In this document: piece after piece, positions 25,793 to 35,043 of the stretch
How positions within the stretch are numbered: the first letter of the stretch is position 1
How the letters are laid out: every line of letters begins with the position of its first letter
From: Pseudomonadota bacterium
Lineage (GTDB): Bacteria > Desulfobacterota > Binatia > Binatales > Binataceae
DNA length: 64,000 nucleotides
NCBI GenBank assembly: GCA_021324855.1
Contig: JAJPIG010000013.1
Span: 62,001-126,000, forward strand
Reading direction: 5' to 3'
The notes under the pieces: model-generated
The model's database searches: none
What the model saw: only the letters and a program-made list of their open reading frames with translations
What the model was told of the DNA's origin: nothing
Program-made: the position numbers and the translations under genes

Positions 25793-26991
25793 GTCCGATG
25801 AGCGCGGAATCGAAACCGCCATGGGTGATCGTGGCCGGCAGCTTCCATCGCCACGGCGGGATGGATCGATGCAACTGGGCGCTGGCGCGCCATCTCGCCG
25901 CCGCGGGCCGCCGCGTGCATCTGGTCTGCCATTATGCCGACCGCGACCTGCTCGACGACGCGGCGATTACAGTTCATTGCGTGCCGAAGCCTGCGAGCTC
26001 CTTCATGCTGGGCGGCGTCATTCTCGCCCGAGAAGGGCGGCGCGTCGCCGCGCATTTGAGTCTCGCCTCGCCGGGCGCGCGGGTCGTGACCAACGGCGGC
26101 AATTGCTCGTGGCCGGATATCAACTGGGTCCATTGCGTGCATCACGCATGGCGGGTCAATCCCGATAAGTTTCCGTGGTGGCTCAAGGTCAAGGAGCGGG
26201 CGTTCCGCGCGATGGCGCTGCGCCACGAGCGAGCCGCGCTCCGCTCCGCCCGCCTCGTGATCGCGAATTCCGAGCGGACCCGCCGCGAGCTGATCGATTA
26301 TCTCGGCATCGCGCCGGATCGTATCCAGGTCATCTATCCCGGCGCGCCGCCCGGCCTCTCGCCGGCAACGCCGGAACGCCGCGAGGCGGCCCGCAAATGG
26401 CTCAAGGTCCCGAGCGCGCGGCCGCTCGCCGCCTTCGTCGGCGCGCTCGGTTATGATTCCAACAAGGGCTTCGACGTGCTCTTCGCAGCATGGCGAAAGC
26501 TCTGTACCAGGCCGGATTGGGACGTCGACCTCGTCGTCGCCGGCGGCGGCCGCGCGCTCGATCGCTGGCGCGGGATGGTGGTCGAGTCGCGGCTCGATGA
26601 CCGAATCAGGCTGCTGGGATTCACCGAGCGCATTCCCGATCTCCTCGCCGCCGCCGATCTGCTGATCAGCCCCGTCCGCTACGAAGCCTACGGCGTCAAC
26701 GTGCAGGAGGCGATTTGCAGCGGAATACCCGCGATGGTAACCGCAGCGGCTGGCGTCGCCGAGCGCTTTCCCGCCGGTCTCGCCGAGCTTTTGATTCGCG
26801 ATCCGGAAGACGTCGATGCGCTGGTTGCGATGCTGCTCAAATGGCGGACGGCGCTACCGCAATGGAAGGAACGAATCGCGCGCTTCTCGAGCGCGCTTCG
26901 CGCCGACACCCTTGAAGCGATGGCGCAGAAGATCGTCGCGGCGGCGGAATCAAATCCGCCCGCGAGCCGCGATCTCCGCATCTCAGCCTGA
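25789..26991 (+). CDS. GT4 family glycosyltransferase
   Basis: A longer open frame from 25534 lies inside the polymerase gene. ATG 25789, in the ATGA overlap, gives the natural 400-residue product. Key features are HRHGGMDRCNWALARHL in the acceptor half, a VGALGYDSNKGFD hinge and donor-side RYEAYGVNVQEAICSGIP with the family E-x7-E spacing. It is a soluble GT-B fold enzyme. The next gene (flippase) begins 11 bases later. Confidence 0.83.
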   Translation: MSPMSAESKPPWVIVAGSFHRHGGMDRCNWALARHLAAAGRRVHLVCHYADRDLLDDAAITVHCVPKPASSFMLGGVILAREGRRVAAHLSLASPGARVVTNGGNCSWPDINWVHCVHHAWRVNPDKFPWWLKVKERAFRAMALRHERAALRSARLVIANSERTRRELIDYLGIAPDRIQVIYPGAPPGLSPATPERREAARKWLKVPSARPLAAFVGALGYDSNKGFDVLFAAWRKLCTRPDWDVDLVVAGGGRALDRWRGMVVESRLDDRIRLLGFTERIPDLLAAADLLISPVRYEAYGVNVQEAICSGIPAMVTAAAGVAERFPAGLAELLIRDPEDVDALVAMLLKWRTALPQWKERIARFSSALRADTLEAMAQKIVAAAESNPPASRDLRISA

Positions 26992-27002
26992 GACGTAATC
27001 GC

Positions 27003-28565
27003 TTGGCCGCCACGCCCAACCTCGCCGAATCCGCTACTGCTCCCGCCGGTCCGAGCCGCAGCACGCTCGCCGTGATGGCGTGGGGCGTCGGCAGCCTCAA
27101 GAGCGTGATCACGATGGCGGTCGCGTTCGTGACCACGCCCTACATCCTGCACTACTTGGGCGCGGATCGGCTCGGCGCGTTCCGCGCCGCGCAGCAATGG
27201 ACCGGCTATCTCATCTATCTATACTTCGGACTCAATCCGGCGCTCGCCGTGATGCTGCTCAAATTCGCGAGCCGCGGCGAGATCGATCGCGCGGTCTCGG
27301 TCGTGAAGGCCGGTATCCGCCTCGAGCTGCGCCAGAGTCTCATCTTCGTCGCGCCGGCCGGTCTGCTGATGGCGTGGTTCATGCCGGTGCTGGTGCCCGT
27401 CGCGCCCCATCTGCAGACCGAGCTGCGGATCGGCGCGCTGCTCTTTCTGCTGGCCCTCCCGCTCGCTGCGGTCGAGGTGGTCCGCTCTTTTCTCGAATGT
27501 CTTCAGCGCGCCTACCTGGTGCATCTCGCGCTCCTGGTCCAGGCGATCATCACGATGGTGGGCGCGGTCTGGCTCGCATGGTGCGGCTACGGGCTGATCG
27601 GACAGTTCGTCGCGTATGTCGCCGGGATGCTCGCCTTCGCGATGCTGATCGCGGCCTTCGCGATCCCGCGGCTCAGCGGCTATTGCGCCGCGGCGACGCG
27701 CATCGATCGCGCGGAGCTGCGGGCGCTGCGATGGCCGCTGATGGTCACCGGCATCGGCAGCCAGCTCAATCTGCTGACCGACTACATAATCGTCGGCCTC
27801 GCGATCAATCCGACCGCTGTGACTCCCTTCTCGCTTACCCAGCGCCTGGTCACGATCCTCGGCGGCTTCGTCACCTCGCTTGCGGGTTCCACCTGGGCCG
27901 GACTCGCCGAAATGATCGCGGGCGGCGACACCCGGATGATCGAGGAGCGTATGCTCGAGCTGCTCCGGCTGATCCTGGGACTCAGCCTGACTCTCCTCGG
28001 CACGCTTGCCGCTTACAACTTCCATTTCGTGCGGCTGTGGGTGGGCGCGCAGTATTACGCGGGCGACCTGCTGACGGTCCTGACGGCGGTGCAGACGCTG
28101 ATGTTCGCGTTCTTCACGCTTTTCTCGTGGACTATCGACATGCAGGGCGATGCGCGCCATCGCGCGCCCGTCACCTCGTTCGGTGCGATCGTGAACGTGG
28201 CGTTGAGCTACGTGCTGGGGGTGCGGCTTGGGCTTTACGGCGTGTCGCTCGCGACCGTGATTGGCTACGGAATTACCGAGGTCTGGTACAATCCGTACCT
28301 TTTCAGCCGGCGCTATCGGGTGAGTCTGCGCGCGCTCGCCGCGACCACGCTCGGATCGATCGCGCTGAGCGCCCCGTGGATGGTGGCCGTCTGGATGCTG
28401 GCGCATCGGACGCGCTCGATGGGTTGGTTCGAGCTGGGCTTCGAGCTCGGCATGATGATTCTGCTCGGCGCGCTCTACTCGTGGCTGATAATTTTGTCCA
28501 GTTCGGACCGCGCGCTGTGGAAGAACCGCATCGGCAGGCTGATTGCGAATTCACGGATCAGCTAG
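27003..28565 (+). CDS. Wzx-type polysaccharide flippase (MOP superfamily)
   Basis: The 520-residue protein has about twelve to fourteen hydrophobic helices and an N-terminus SLKSVITMAVAFVTTPYIL...GADRLGAF, typical of Wzx/RfbX flippases, which move undecaprenyl-linked repeat units across the inner membrane. TTG 27003 is the first start in this frame; GTG 27072 or ATG 27075 would shorten it by 23 or 24 residues before the first helix. A second long frame (27080-28702) overlaps it, but its Arg/Gly/Ala-rich translation is a frame-shadow. Being the only flippase in the locus, it implies a Wzx/Wzy-dependent pathway. Confidence 0.85.
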   Translation: MAATPNLAESATAPAGPSRSTLAVMAWGVGSLKSVITMAVAFVTTPYILHYLGADRLGAFRAAQQWTGYLIYLYFGLNPALAVMLLKFASRGEIDRAVSVVKAGIRLELRQSLIFVAPAGLLMAWFMPVLVPVAPHLQTELRIGALLFLLALPLAAVEVVRSFLECLQRAYLVHLALLVQAIITMVGAVWLAWCGYGLIGQFVAYVAGMLAFAMLIAAFAIPRLSGYCAAATRIDRAELRALRWPLMVTGIGSQLNLLTDYIIVGLAINPTAVTPFSLTQRLVTILGGFVTSLAGSTWAGLAEMIAGGDTRMIEERMLELLRLILGLSLTLLGTLAAYNFHFVRLWVGAQYYAGDLLTVLTAVQTLMFAFFTLFSWTIDMQGDARHRAPVTSFGAIVNVALSYVLGVRLGLYGVSLATVIGYGITEVWYNPYLFSRRYRVSLRALAATTLGSIALSAPWMVAVWMLAHRTRSMGWFELGFELGMMILLGALYSWLIILSSSDRALWKNRIGRLIANSRIS

Positions 28566-28586
28566 GAGGCATTTCATCGAAGCTCG

Positions 28587-29294
28587 ATGCCGCGGAGTTG
28601 GTGGAAAAAGGTTTTATGGGTGCTGTTGTGGCCGGTGATGCCCGCATGGGTCGACGAGGCCAGAAGGTTCGTACAAAATCCGCCGCTGCGACAATTGATT
28701 AAGCGTCATGTCGCGAAAGGTAAACCGCTGCGGGCCTTGAATGCCGGTGCGGGCGAGGGTTCCTTCTCGCCGCTGCTGCTCGAGATTTCGAGCCTCACGC
28801 GAGCGGTCGAAATCGACCCTTGCTATGTCAGTCAAAAGCGCCTCACCCATGATCCGAGGCAACAGATAGTAGCCGCCTCGCTGACCGACGTGCCGCTTAA
28901 ATCGGGGATTTTCGATTTTGTTCTCTGCACGGAAGTTCTGGAACACATCCATGACGATGCTGCGGCGCTAAATGAATTGCGGCGCATGCTCGCGCCCGGC
29001 GGCTGGCTCCTGATCTCGGTGCCGACTCCGCCGGCGGTTTACGATCCCGATCACGTTCGCGAAGGGTATGAGCGCGCGGCGTTCGAAGCGATGCTGCGCG
29101 AGCGAGGCCTGGAAGTAATCGACGTGGACTACTGCATGTATTGGGGCTTCAGGTCGATTCTTCGGTTGTATCGAAGATTTGGCAGAAGAGGGCTGAGGAA
29201 GGCGAATCTATGGGTGTTGGCGCTGATCGATCGCTTTGCTCAGCCCGGCCCGCCGATGGACCTGATCGTGCTTTCACGCGCAGCGGATGCTTGA
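28587..29294 (+). CDS. SAM-dependent methyltransferase (class I)
   Basis: The 235-residue protein has SAM-binding motif I as ALNAGAGEG (about residues 49-57), an acidic AVEIDP strand end, and CTEVLEHI with LRRMLAPGGWLLISVP, the pattern of Methyltransf_11 proteins. It lies 21 bases after the flippase. An O-methylation of a sugar residue, for example capping the chain, would fit the locus, but the acceptor is not shown. Confidence 0.8.
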   Translation: MPRSWWKKVLWVLLWPVMPAWVDEARRFVQNPPLRQLIKRHVAKGKPLRALNAGAGEGSFSPLLLEISSLTRAVEIDPCYVSQKRLTHDPRQQIVAASLTDVPLKSGIFDFVLCTEVLEHIHDDAAALNELRRMLAPGGWLLISVPTPPAVYDPDHVREGYERAAFEAMLRERGLEVIDVDYCMYWGFRSILRLYRRFGRRGLRKANLWVLALIDRFAQPGPPMDLIVLSRAADA

Positions 29295-29499
29295 TTGTCG
29301 CGCCATCAAGTCGAACGGACGGTAATAAGTGGAGCCTTTGAGCTGCGCAACAAGCCGATGAATATCACGAAGTCGACGCACAAAAGCGGTTCGGGCCTTT
29401 ACCGTCCGGAGCGCGGCTCGCTGAGCCGATCGGCAAGTTGGGGTCCATTCGCTCCCGCGTTTGCGATGGCATTATCCGACGGTCGGCCATTTTAAAGGA

Positions 29500-30300
29500 A
29501 TGAATCAGTTCCTCTGGAGGCTCTCGGTCTTCAAATCCCGCTGGCGAAATCGCTGGCGATACCTCGTTTCGGCGCCGCGCGTTTACCGGAACTGGTGGGT
29601 ATGGCCGCTGCCCAAACTCGGGATCAGCGTTATCCTCGAGTTGCGAAACGGGCTGCGCTACCTCGTCCGGGCGGGAAGCAGCGATCTCGCGGTATTGAAC
29701 GAAGCTGTGCTCATCAATCCTTACCTTGCTGATCACTATGTTCATGTTGCCGAAGACGCGGTGGTGGTTGATGTTGGTGCATCTGCTGGAGATTTTGCCA
29801 TCCAGGTGGCCGCGTTGTGTCCGCGCGGGCGTGTCTTTGCGATTGAACCGGTCAGTGAGAACGCTCGCATGATCGAGGTGAACCGCGCGCTCAACAAGCT
29901 CTCGAACATCGAAGTCCTGCCCGTTGCGCTGGGCGCTGACGAAGGCGAGATGGCGATTCATCTCGCAGGCAGCCAATCAAGCGCTTATTTCAATTTCGAG
30001 CGGCCCGCCGAGAGAGTACCGGTGATCAGCTTGCCGCGATTGATGCACGATAGAGGCATTGAGGGAATCGATCTCCTCAAGCTCGATTGCGAGGGCGCCG
30101 AATGGGATATTCTTCCGGCTTGCAAATCGGTGCTCACCAGAATCGATCAAATCTGCATGGAGTTCCATCCGCGCGACGGATGGACCGGAGCCAGGCTTGC
30201 CGACTGGTTGCGTGACGCTGGATACCAGGTCCGCTACATCCAAGGTGGCTGGAGTGGACTGTTATGGGCAAGCCGCCGGCCGGAGCAAGCGGCGAGCTGA
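29500..30300 (+). CDS. FkbM family methyltransferase
   Basis: ATG 29500 yields 266 residues; TTG 29461 would add 13. The AAAGGA directly before the ATG is too close to act as a ribosome-binding site, so the start is not settled. The FkbM pattern is clear: VVVDVGASAGDFAIQVA for SAM binding, FAIEPVSENARM, LLKLDCEGAEWDIL, and a FHPRDG ending. FkbM enzymes often O-methylate sugars. Between this gene and the preceding methyltransferase lies a gap of about 205 bases with no gene. It is likely to modify the same polymer as the other enzymes here. Confidence 0.82.
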   Translation: MNQFLWRLSVFKSRWRNRWRYLVSAPRVYRNWWVWPLPKLGISVILELRNGLRYLVRAGSSDLAVLNEAVLINPYLADHYVHVAEDAVVVDVGASAGDFAIQVAALCPRGRVFAIEPVSENARMIEVNRALNKLSNIEVLPVALGADEGEMAIHLAGSQSSAYFNFERPAERVPVISLPRLMHDRGIEGIDLLKLDCEGAEWDILPACKSVLTRIDQICMEFHPRDGWTGARLADWLRDAGYQVRYIQGGWSGLLWASRRPEQAAS

Positions 30301-30306
30301 GGATCC

Positions 30307-31554
30307 ATGTCCCGTAAGCTTCGCGTCGCGATGGTCTATGGCGCGTGCGCCGGATTCGGCGGACTCGGGATGCAGGCGGCGACCGCGCTCGCCGGCCTGC
30401 TCGACGGCGGCGCGGAGGTCCATGCCTTCGGTCCCGGCCATCTCGAGCCGCTTCCGCACGTAGCCGACAGCCTGGCAATCCGATGGCATCGAAGTCCCGA
30501 TTTCGTGCCCGACTGGAAGCGGCTCTACACGACCTGGCGATGGCGTCACGGCGCGGCGCAACTTGCCCATGACAGCAGCCTCGGCGCGTGGGCGGCGCGC
30601 GAGATCGAACCACTTGCCCCCGACCTTTGCTATGTCTTCACGCAGGTCGGGCTCGAGACGCTCCGATGGTGCGCGCGGGCGGGCGTGCCGTCGATCCTCG
30701 ACAATCCCAACGGACACATCCGGAATTTCGGCGCGGTTTATCACCGCGAATCAGCTCGATGGTGCGGCGCCCGCTATTGGGGCCATCCGACGGAAGCGAT
30801 GGTCGCGCGGGTCGAAGAGGAGTATCAGCTTGCGGACCGGGTGCGGGTTTCTTCGACACTGGCAAAATCCTCGATGGAGGCCGGCGGCGTTCCCGGAACG
30901 AAGATTTCGGTTCTGCGACAGCCGATCGATACCGCCAGGTTTTCTCCGCCATCGATGCCGCGATCGACCTCGGGACCATTACGGCTGTGCTTCGTTGGCA
31001 GCCTCGATCTGCGCAAGGGATTCGTCTACCTGTTAAGGGCGATGCGGATGCTCGGGCGGGAGGCGGCGAGCCTGGAAATTGTGGGTGCAACCGGAAATCG
31101 AGCTTGCCGGATGCTCTTCGCGCGCGAACGTGAGGGCTTGGAGGTCATCAATGCGCCCGGCGATCCGATCCCGGCGCTACGACGCGCCGAGCTGTTCGTC
31201 TTTCCGACCCTCGAGGATGGCTTCGGCTATGCGGTCGCGGAGGCGATGGCATCCGGGTTGCCCGTCGTGGTGACCGACGCGTGCGGCGCATCGGAACTGG
31301 TAAGACCCGGACAGACTGGATGGATAATTCCGGCGGCGGACGTTCGCGCGCTGGTCGAAGTTCTCCGTGATCAGGTGACACCGAGACGTTCGCAATTGCC
31401 TTCCATGGGTATGCAGGCACGCGCCGACGTGATCGAGCGTCATGGGCCTGCGTGTTTGCGCGAGACCCACGACTGGGTTTACAAGCTGCAGTCCAACGCC
31501 GGATCTTGTATTGATATCGAGCAGACCGCTTCTTCCAGCTCATCGAGGATATAG
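30307..31554 (+). CDS. GT4 family glycosyltransferase
   Basis: The 415-residue GT-B protein starts MSRKLRVAMVYG, with GFGGLGMQAATALA as the first glycine-rich loop, a FVGSLDLRKGFVYL hinge and EDGFGYAVAEAMASGLP as donor motif (E-x7-E). The stop TAG shares its last base with the GTG of the following GT2 gene, so the pair is coupled. The C-terminal tail past residue 395 is rich in Ser. Sugar specificity is unknown. Confidence 0.84.
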   Translation: MSRKLRVAMVYGACAGFGGLGMQAATALAGLLDGGAEVHAFGPGHLEPLPHVADSLAIRWHRSPDFVPDWKRLYTTWRWRHGAAQLAHDSSLGAWAAREIEPLAPDLCYVFTQVGLETLRWCARAGVPSILDNPNGHIRNFGAVYHRESARWCGARYWGHPTEAMVARVEEEYQLADRVRVSSTLAKSSMEAGGVPGTKISVLRQPIDTARFSPPSMPRSTSGPLRLCFVGSLDLRKGFVYLLRAMRMLGREAASLEIVGATGNRACRMLFAREREGLEVINAPGDPIPALRRAELFVFPTLEDGFGYAVAEAMASGLPVVVTDACGASELVRPGQTGWIIPAADVRALVEVLRDQVTPRRSQLPSMGMQARADVIERHGPACLRETHDWVYKLQSNAGSCIDIEQTASSSSSRI

Positions 31555-32543
31555 TGCCGCTTCCGGACGCGAGCGTCGTGATTCCGAGCATCGGGCGTCC
31601 CGCGGCGCTCGTGAATTGTCTGCGCAGCCTTGCGAACCAAACCGTCGTGCCGTGCCGGATTATCGTGGTATGGCAGGCGGATGACATCGCGACGCGCGAT
31701 GCCGTCCTCGCGATGGGCGGCGAAGCGCCCGCAGGCCTCGAACTCGTGCATAGTCCCGAGGCGAACATGGTCGGCGCGCTGAACGCCGGGATGCGCGCGG
31801 CGGATACGGACATCATTCTGCGGACCGATGATGATGCGATCGCGCCGCCGGACTGGATCGAGCGGCATCTCGCGTTCTACCGCGATCCGACGATCGGCGC
31901 GGTCGGCGGGCCGTACGATAATTTTCATCCTGACGGTGCGCCATTCATGAAGCGCGCGCCAACACGAGTCGGCGAGCTGACCTGGTATGGCAAAGCCTTC
32001 GGCAACATGTACGATCATGAGCCGGCGATGAGATGGTGGGCGCCGCAGGACGTCGACCAGCTACCGGGCGGGAACATGAGTCTGCGGCGGGGAGCGTGCG
32101 GGGAATACGACCCGCATCTGCGGCGATACTGGCAGGACAACGAGCTGGACCTCTGTCTCCAGGTGAAATCGCGCGGGTATCGGGTGGTGTTCGATTTCGC
32201 GAACGTGGTGATGCATCATCCCACCAGCAATGTCTCAGAGCCGGGCCGGGGCGGCGATCTGAACGTCAAGATCTACAACGGCGCGTACAATCGATCTTTC
32301 GTGCTCTCGAAACATAGCCCGCCCCATCTGCGGGGCGTGCGATTGCTGTACATCCTGATGGTCGGTTCGGTCGCAGCGCCGGGGCTGGCGGCGCTGCCGA
32401 TCGCGGTCAAACGCTATGGACGGCCGGCGCGCGAACTCAGAATCCTGCTCGCGACGTGGAAGCATAATCTCGCCGGATGGGGCGACGGTGCGCGGGTGCG
32501 CGCGGCAGCGCCGCCGCTGCGAACCGCATGCGAATCGCAATAA
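31554..32543 (+). CDS. GT2 family glycosyltransferase
   Basis: The 329-residue GT-A protein begins at GTG 31554. It shows ASVVIPSIGRPAALVNCL, then LRTDDDAIAPPDW (DxD motif) and a GGNMSLRR segment typical of GT2 acceptor loops. The C-terminal HSPPHLRGVRLLYILMVGSVAAPGLA stretch is moderately hydrophobic and may be a membrane anchor. It starts in a one-base overlap with the previous GT4 stop and its end overlaps the next gene. Confidence 0.84.
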   Translation: MPLPDASVVIPSIGRPAALVNCLRSLANQTVVPCRIIVVWQADDIATRDAVLAMGGEAPAGLELVHSPEANMVGALNAGMRAADTDIILRTDDDAIAPPDWIERHLAFYRDPTIGAVGGPYDNFHPDGAPFMKRAPTRVGELTWYGKAFGNMYDHEPAMRWWAPQDVDQLPGGNMSLRRGACGEYDPHLRRYWQDNELDLCLQVKSRGYRVVFDFANVVMHHPTSNVSEPGRGGDLNVKIYNGAYNRSFVLSKHSPPHLRGVRLLYILMVGSVAAPGLAALPIAVKRYGRPARELRILLATWKHNLAGWGDGARVRAAAPPLRTACESQ

Positions 32544-33784
32544 GCTTTCGCAGCGGTCGGTTGGCGGGAGGAATCGAAACCTATCTCGATCGCCTGGCGC
32601 CGGCGCTCTGCGATGCCGGCCATCAGATCGCGTTTCTCTTCGAGCACGATGAGCCGGCGGCGTATCCGGCCATCGGCGAATCGCGCAATGTGCAGCGAAT
32701 CTATGTCAATGCAATCGGACGGCATCGCGCAATTGCTAAGCTTCACGAGTGGCGTCCAGACGTCGTCTTAAATCACGGCATCGAAAGCCTGGCGCTCGAA
32801 GAGGATCTGCTCGCCGGATTTCCCGCCATCTACTATGCCCACGGCTATCGCGGCGCCTGTATCTCGGGTCAGAAGGCGTTCGCTGCGCCGATCTCGCGGC
32901 CGTGCCACAGTCCGTTCGGTGCGATGTGCCTCGTGCACTACTTCCCGCATCGATGCGGCGGGTTGAATCCGAAGACGATGCTTTCTTTGTATGCCGCGGA
33001 AACGCACCGCCTGAAGCTGTTGGGCCGCTATCGTTTTGTCATCACCAATTCCGAGTATGTCCGGCGCGAATATCTGCGCCTCGGCTTGGATCCCGATCGC
33101 GTGCGAAGCCTCCATCCGTTCATCCGGCCGAACGATCGAAGCGAACATTCGGAAGATCCAGCGGTTCGGCGCGATGGCTCGTTCCGGGTGCTCTTTGCGG
33201 GCCGGATGGTAAGCATGAAGGGAGTCGCTCTGCTGCTCGATGCGGCTCCAATCGCGAGTGGGATGCTCGGCCGGCCGATCGATTTGATGCTGGCCGGCGA
33301 TGGTCCGCTGCGGCGGAGCCTCGCGGCGCGCGCGTCGCAGATCGAACGGCATCATGCCGACCTGCGCGTGACGTTTCCCGGATGGATCGCAGGCGCAGCG
33401 CTGGCGGATTTGATGTCGCATAGCGATCTGATGGTGATGCCGGGATGGTGGCCTGAGCCGTTCGGCCTCGTCGGTCTTGAGGCGGGTCTCTGCCGCTTGC
33501 CGGTCGCGGCTTTTGCCGTCGGCGGCATCCCGGAATGGCTGAGCGACGGCATCAACGGCCATCTCGCGCCGGGCGAACCGCCGACTGCACAGGGACTTGC
33601 CGAAGCGATCGCGAAATGTCTGTGCGACCCGGCCGGGCACGCGCATCTCAGATCCGGAGCGCTTGCCGCCGCGCGATCGTACACGACGGAAGGGCATCTG
33701 CAGCCGCTGACCGAGATTCTGCTTCGCGTTACAGGCCACAGTGAATCGCGAACACCTGCACACTCGGGTTCGGAGCCGGCGTAA
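32528..33784 (+). CDS. GT4 family glycosyltransferase
   Basis: The start is set at ATG 32528 (MRIAISFR), which overlaps the preceding gene by 16 bases; an earlier frame start at 32477 adds residues unlike the family. The 418-residue protein has GGIETYLDRLAPAL, an FAGRMVSMKGVALLLD hinge and WPEPFGLVGLEAGLCRLP as donor motif. The middle region contains several cysteines (CHSPFGAMCLVHYFPHRCGG), an arrangement I have seen in some GT4 enzymes and which may bind metal, though this is not proven. Confidence 0.83.
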   Translation: MRIAISFRSGRLAGGIETYLDRLAPALCDAGHQIAFLFEHDEPAAYPAIGESRNVQRIYVNAIGRHRAIAKLHEWRPDVVLNHGIESLALEEDLLAGFPAIYYAHGYRGACISGQKAFAAPISRPCHSPFGAMCLVHYFPHRCGGLNPKTMLSLYAAETHRLKLLGRYRFVITNSEYVRREYLRLGLDPDRVRSLHPFIRPNDRSEHSEDPAVRRDGSFRVLFAGRMVSMKGVALLLDAAPIASGMLGRPIDLMLAGDGPLRRSLAARASQIERHHADLRVTFPGWIAGAALADLMSHSDLMVMPGWWPEPFGLVGLEAGLCRLPVAAFAVGGIPEWLSDGINGHLAPGEPPTAQGLAEAIAKCLCDPAGHAHLRSGALAAARSYTTEGHLQPLTEILLRVTGHSESRTPAHSGSEPA

Positions 33785-33789
33785 ACAGG

Positions 33790-34947
33790 ATGCCTCGCGC
33801 GCGCCGCCTTTTGTCGATCGGTCATTCGTATTGCGTGGCGCTCAACCGCTGCCTGACCAACGAGATTGCGCGGCTCGGAAGACCGGATTGGGATGTGACT
33901 GTGGTCGCGCCGTCGTTCTTCTTCGGCGATCTGCGGCCGATAACACTCGAAGCGATGGCCGGCGAGCTGTGCGATGTGCGCGGCGTCAACGTCTACGGCA
34001 GCCGCTCGCCGCATCTCTTCTTTTACGGCATCCGGCTCCGCGAAATATTACGCGAGCATTGGGATCTGATTCATTGCTGGGAGGAGCCATACGTCATCGC
34101 AGGCGGTCAGGTCGCGGCGATGGCGCCCGGTGCGACGCCGCTGGTCTTCTTCACCGCGCAAAATTATCTCAAGCATTATCCGCCGCCGTTCGAGTGGATT
34201 CGCAGATACTGCCTGATGCGCTCGTGCGGCTGGATCGCAGCGGGCGCATCCGCGGTTGAGTCGACGTCGCGCAGCGGCTACTGCCAGCGGCCGCATCGGG
34301 TGATACCGCACGGCGTCGACTTGTCGCACTTCCATCCCGATCCTGCCGCGAGGGCGGCGATCCGTGAACGTCTCGGATGGGATTCCGACGGACCGCCCGT
34401 GGTCGGATTTCTCGGACGCCTCGTGCCCGAAAAAGGCTTGGAAGTTTTGACCGAGGCGCTTGAGCAGATCAGGTCGCCATGGCGCGCGTTGTTCGTCGGA
34501 TCGGGGCCGATGGAATCGATGCTCCGCGAATGGAGCAAAGCGTACGCGAGCCGCGTCCGAATCGTGACTCAGGTCCGCCATGACGAAGTGCCGGCGTACA
34601 TCAACGCGATGGACCTGATGTGTGCGCCGAGCCAGACCACGGCGAAATGGCGTGAGCAGTTCGGCCGGATGTTGATCGAAGCGTTCGCGTGCGGAGTTCC
34701 GGTCGTGGCAAGCGACAGCGGAGAGATTCCGAACGTGGTTGCCGACGCCGGCGTGATGGTTCCCGAGCGCGACCAGAGCGCCTGGACGCGCGCGATCGAG
34801 GAGCTGCTCAACAGTCCAGCACGGCGCGCGGCGCTCGCGTTGGCGGGTTTGGATCGTGCGGTCAATCGCTACGCATGGCCGCTCATCGCGAAGCAGCATC
34901 TAGATTTTTTCACCGAATTGCTCGACCTGCAGCGCAGCTCTGCTTGA
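33790..34947 (+). CDS. GT4 family glycosyltransferase, tandem paralogue A
   Basis: The 385-residue protein opens with LLSIGHSYCVALNR, contains HCWEEPYVIAGGQVA, a FLGRLVPEKGLEVL hinge and FGRMLIEAFACGVPVVASDSG, the donor motif of GT4 enzymes. It is strongly similar across its whole length to the next gene (35044-36192): the opening, the HCWEEPYV block, the hinge and the donor motif match almost word for word. The two are therefore tandem duplicates within the locus. They may add similar sugars at different positions. It follows the previous gene by only 5 bases. Confidence 0.85.
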   Translation: MPRARRLLSIGHSYCVALNRCLTNEIARLGRPDWDVTVVAPSFFFGDLRPITLEAMAGELCDVRGVNVYGSRSPHLFFYGIRLREILREHWDLIHCWEEPYVIAGGQVAAMAPGATPLVFFTAQNYLKHYPPPFEWIRRYCLMRSCGWIAAGASAVESTSRSGYCQRPHRVIPHGVDLSHFHPDPAARAAIRERLGWDSDGPPVVGFLGRLVPEKGLEVLTEALEQIRSPWRALFVGSGPMESMLREWSKAYASRVRIVTQVRHDEVPAYINAMDLMCAPSQTTAKWREQFGRMLIEAFACGVPVVASDSGEIPNVVADAGVMVPERDQSAWTRAIEELLNSPARRAALALAGLDRAVNRYAWPLIAKQHLDFFTELLDLQRSSA

Positions 34948-35043
34948 ACGGGAGGACGCCGATTGAGTAAAGAAAAGTAGCCTCAGTATGCCGGTTGTTG
35001 AGCGAAATCATTTTGAGCCGTTCGCCTCGGTCTGTCGCGAACG

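Noticed and set aside
27219-28406. 395-residue minus-strand frame within the flippase gene
   Set aside because: It has a shadow-type composition and no domain, and the opposite strand encodes the flippase.
27080-28702. 540-residue plus-strand frame overlapping the flippase
   Set aside because: The translation is Arg/Gly/Ala-rich without membrane helices. The overlapping 520-residue frame is a clear Wzx-type flippase.
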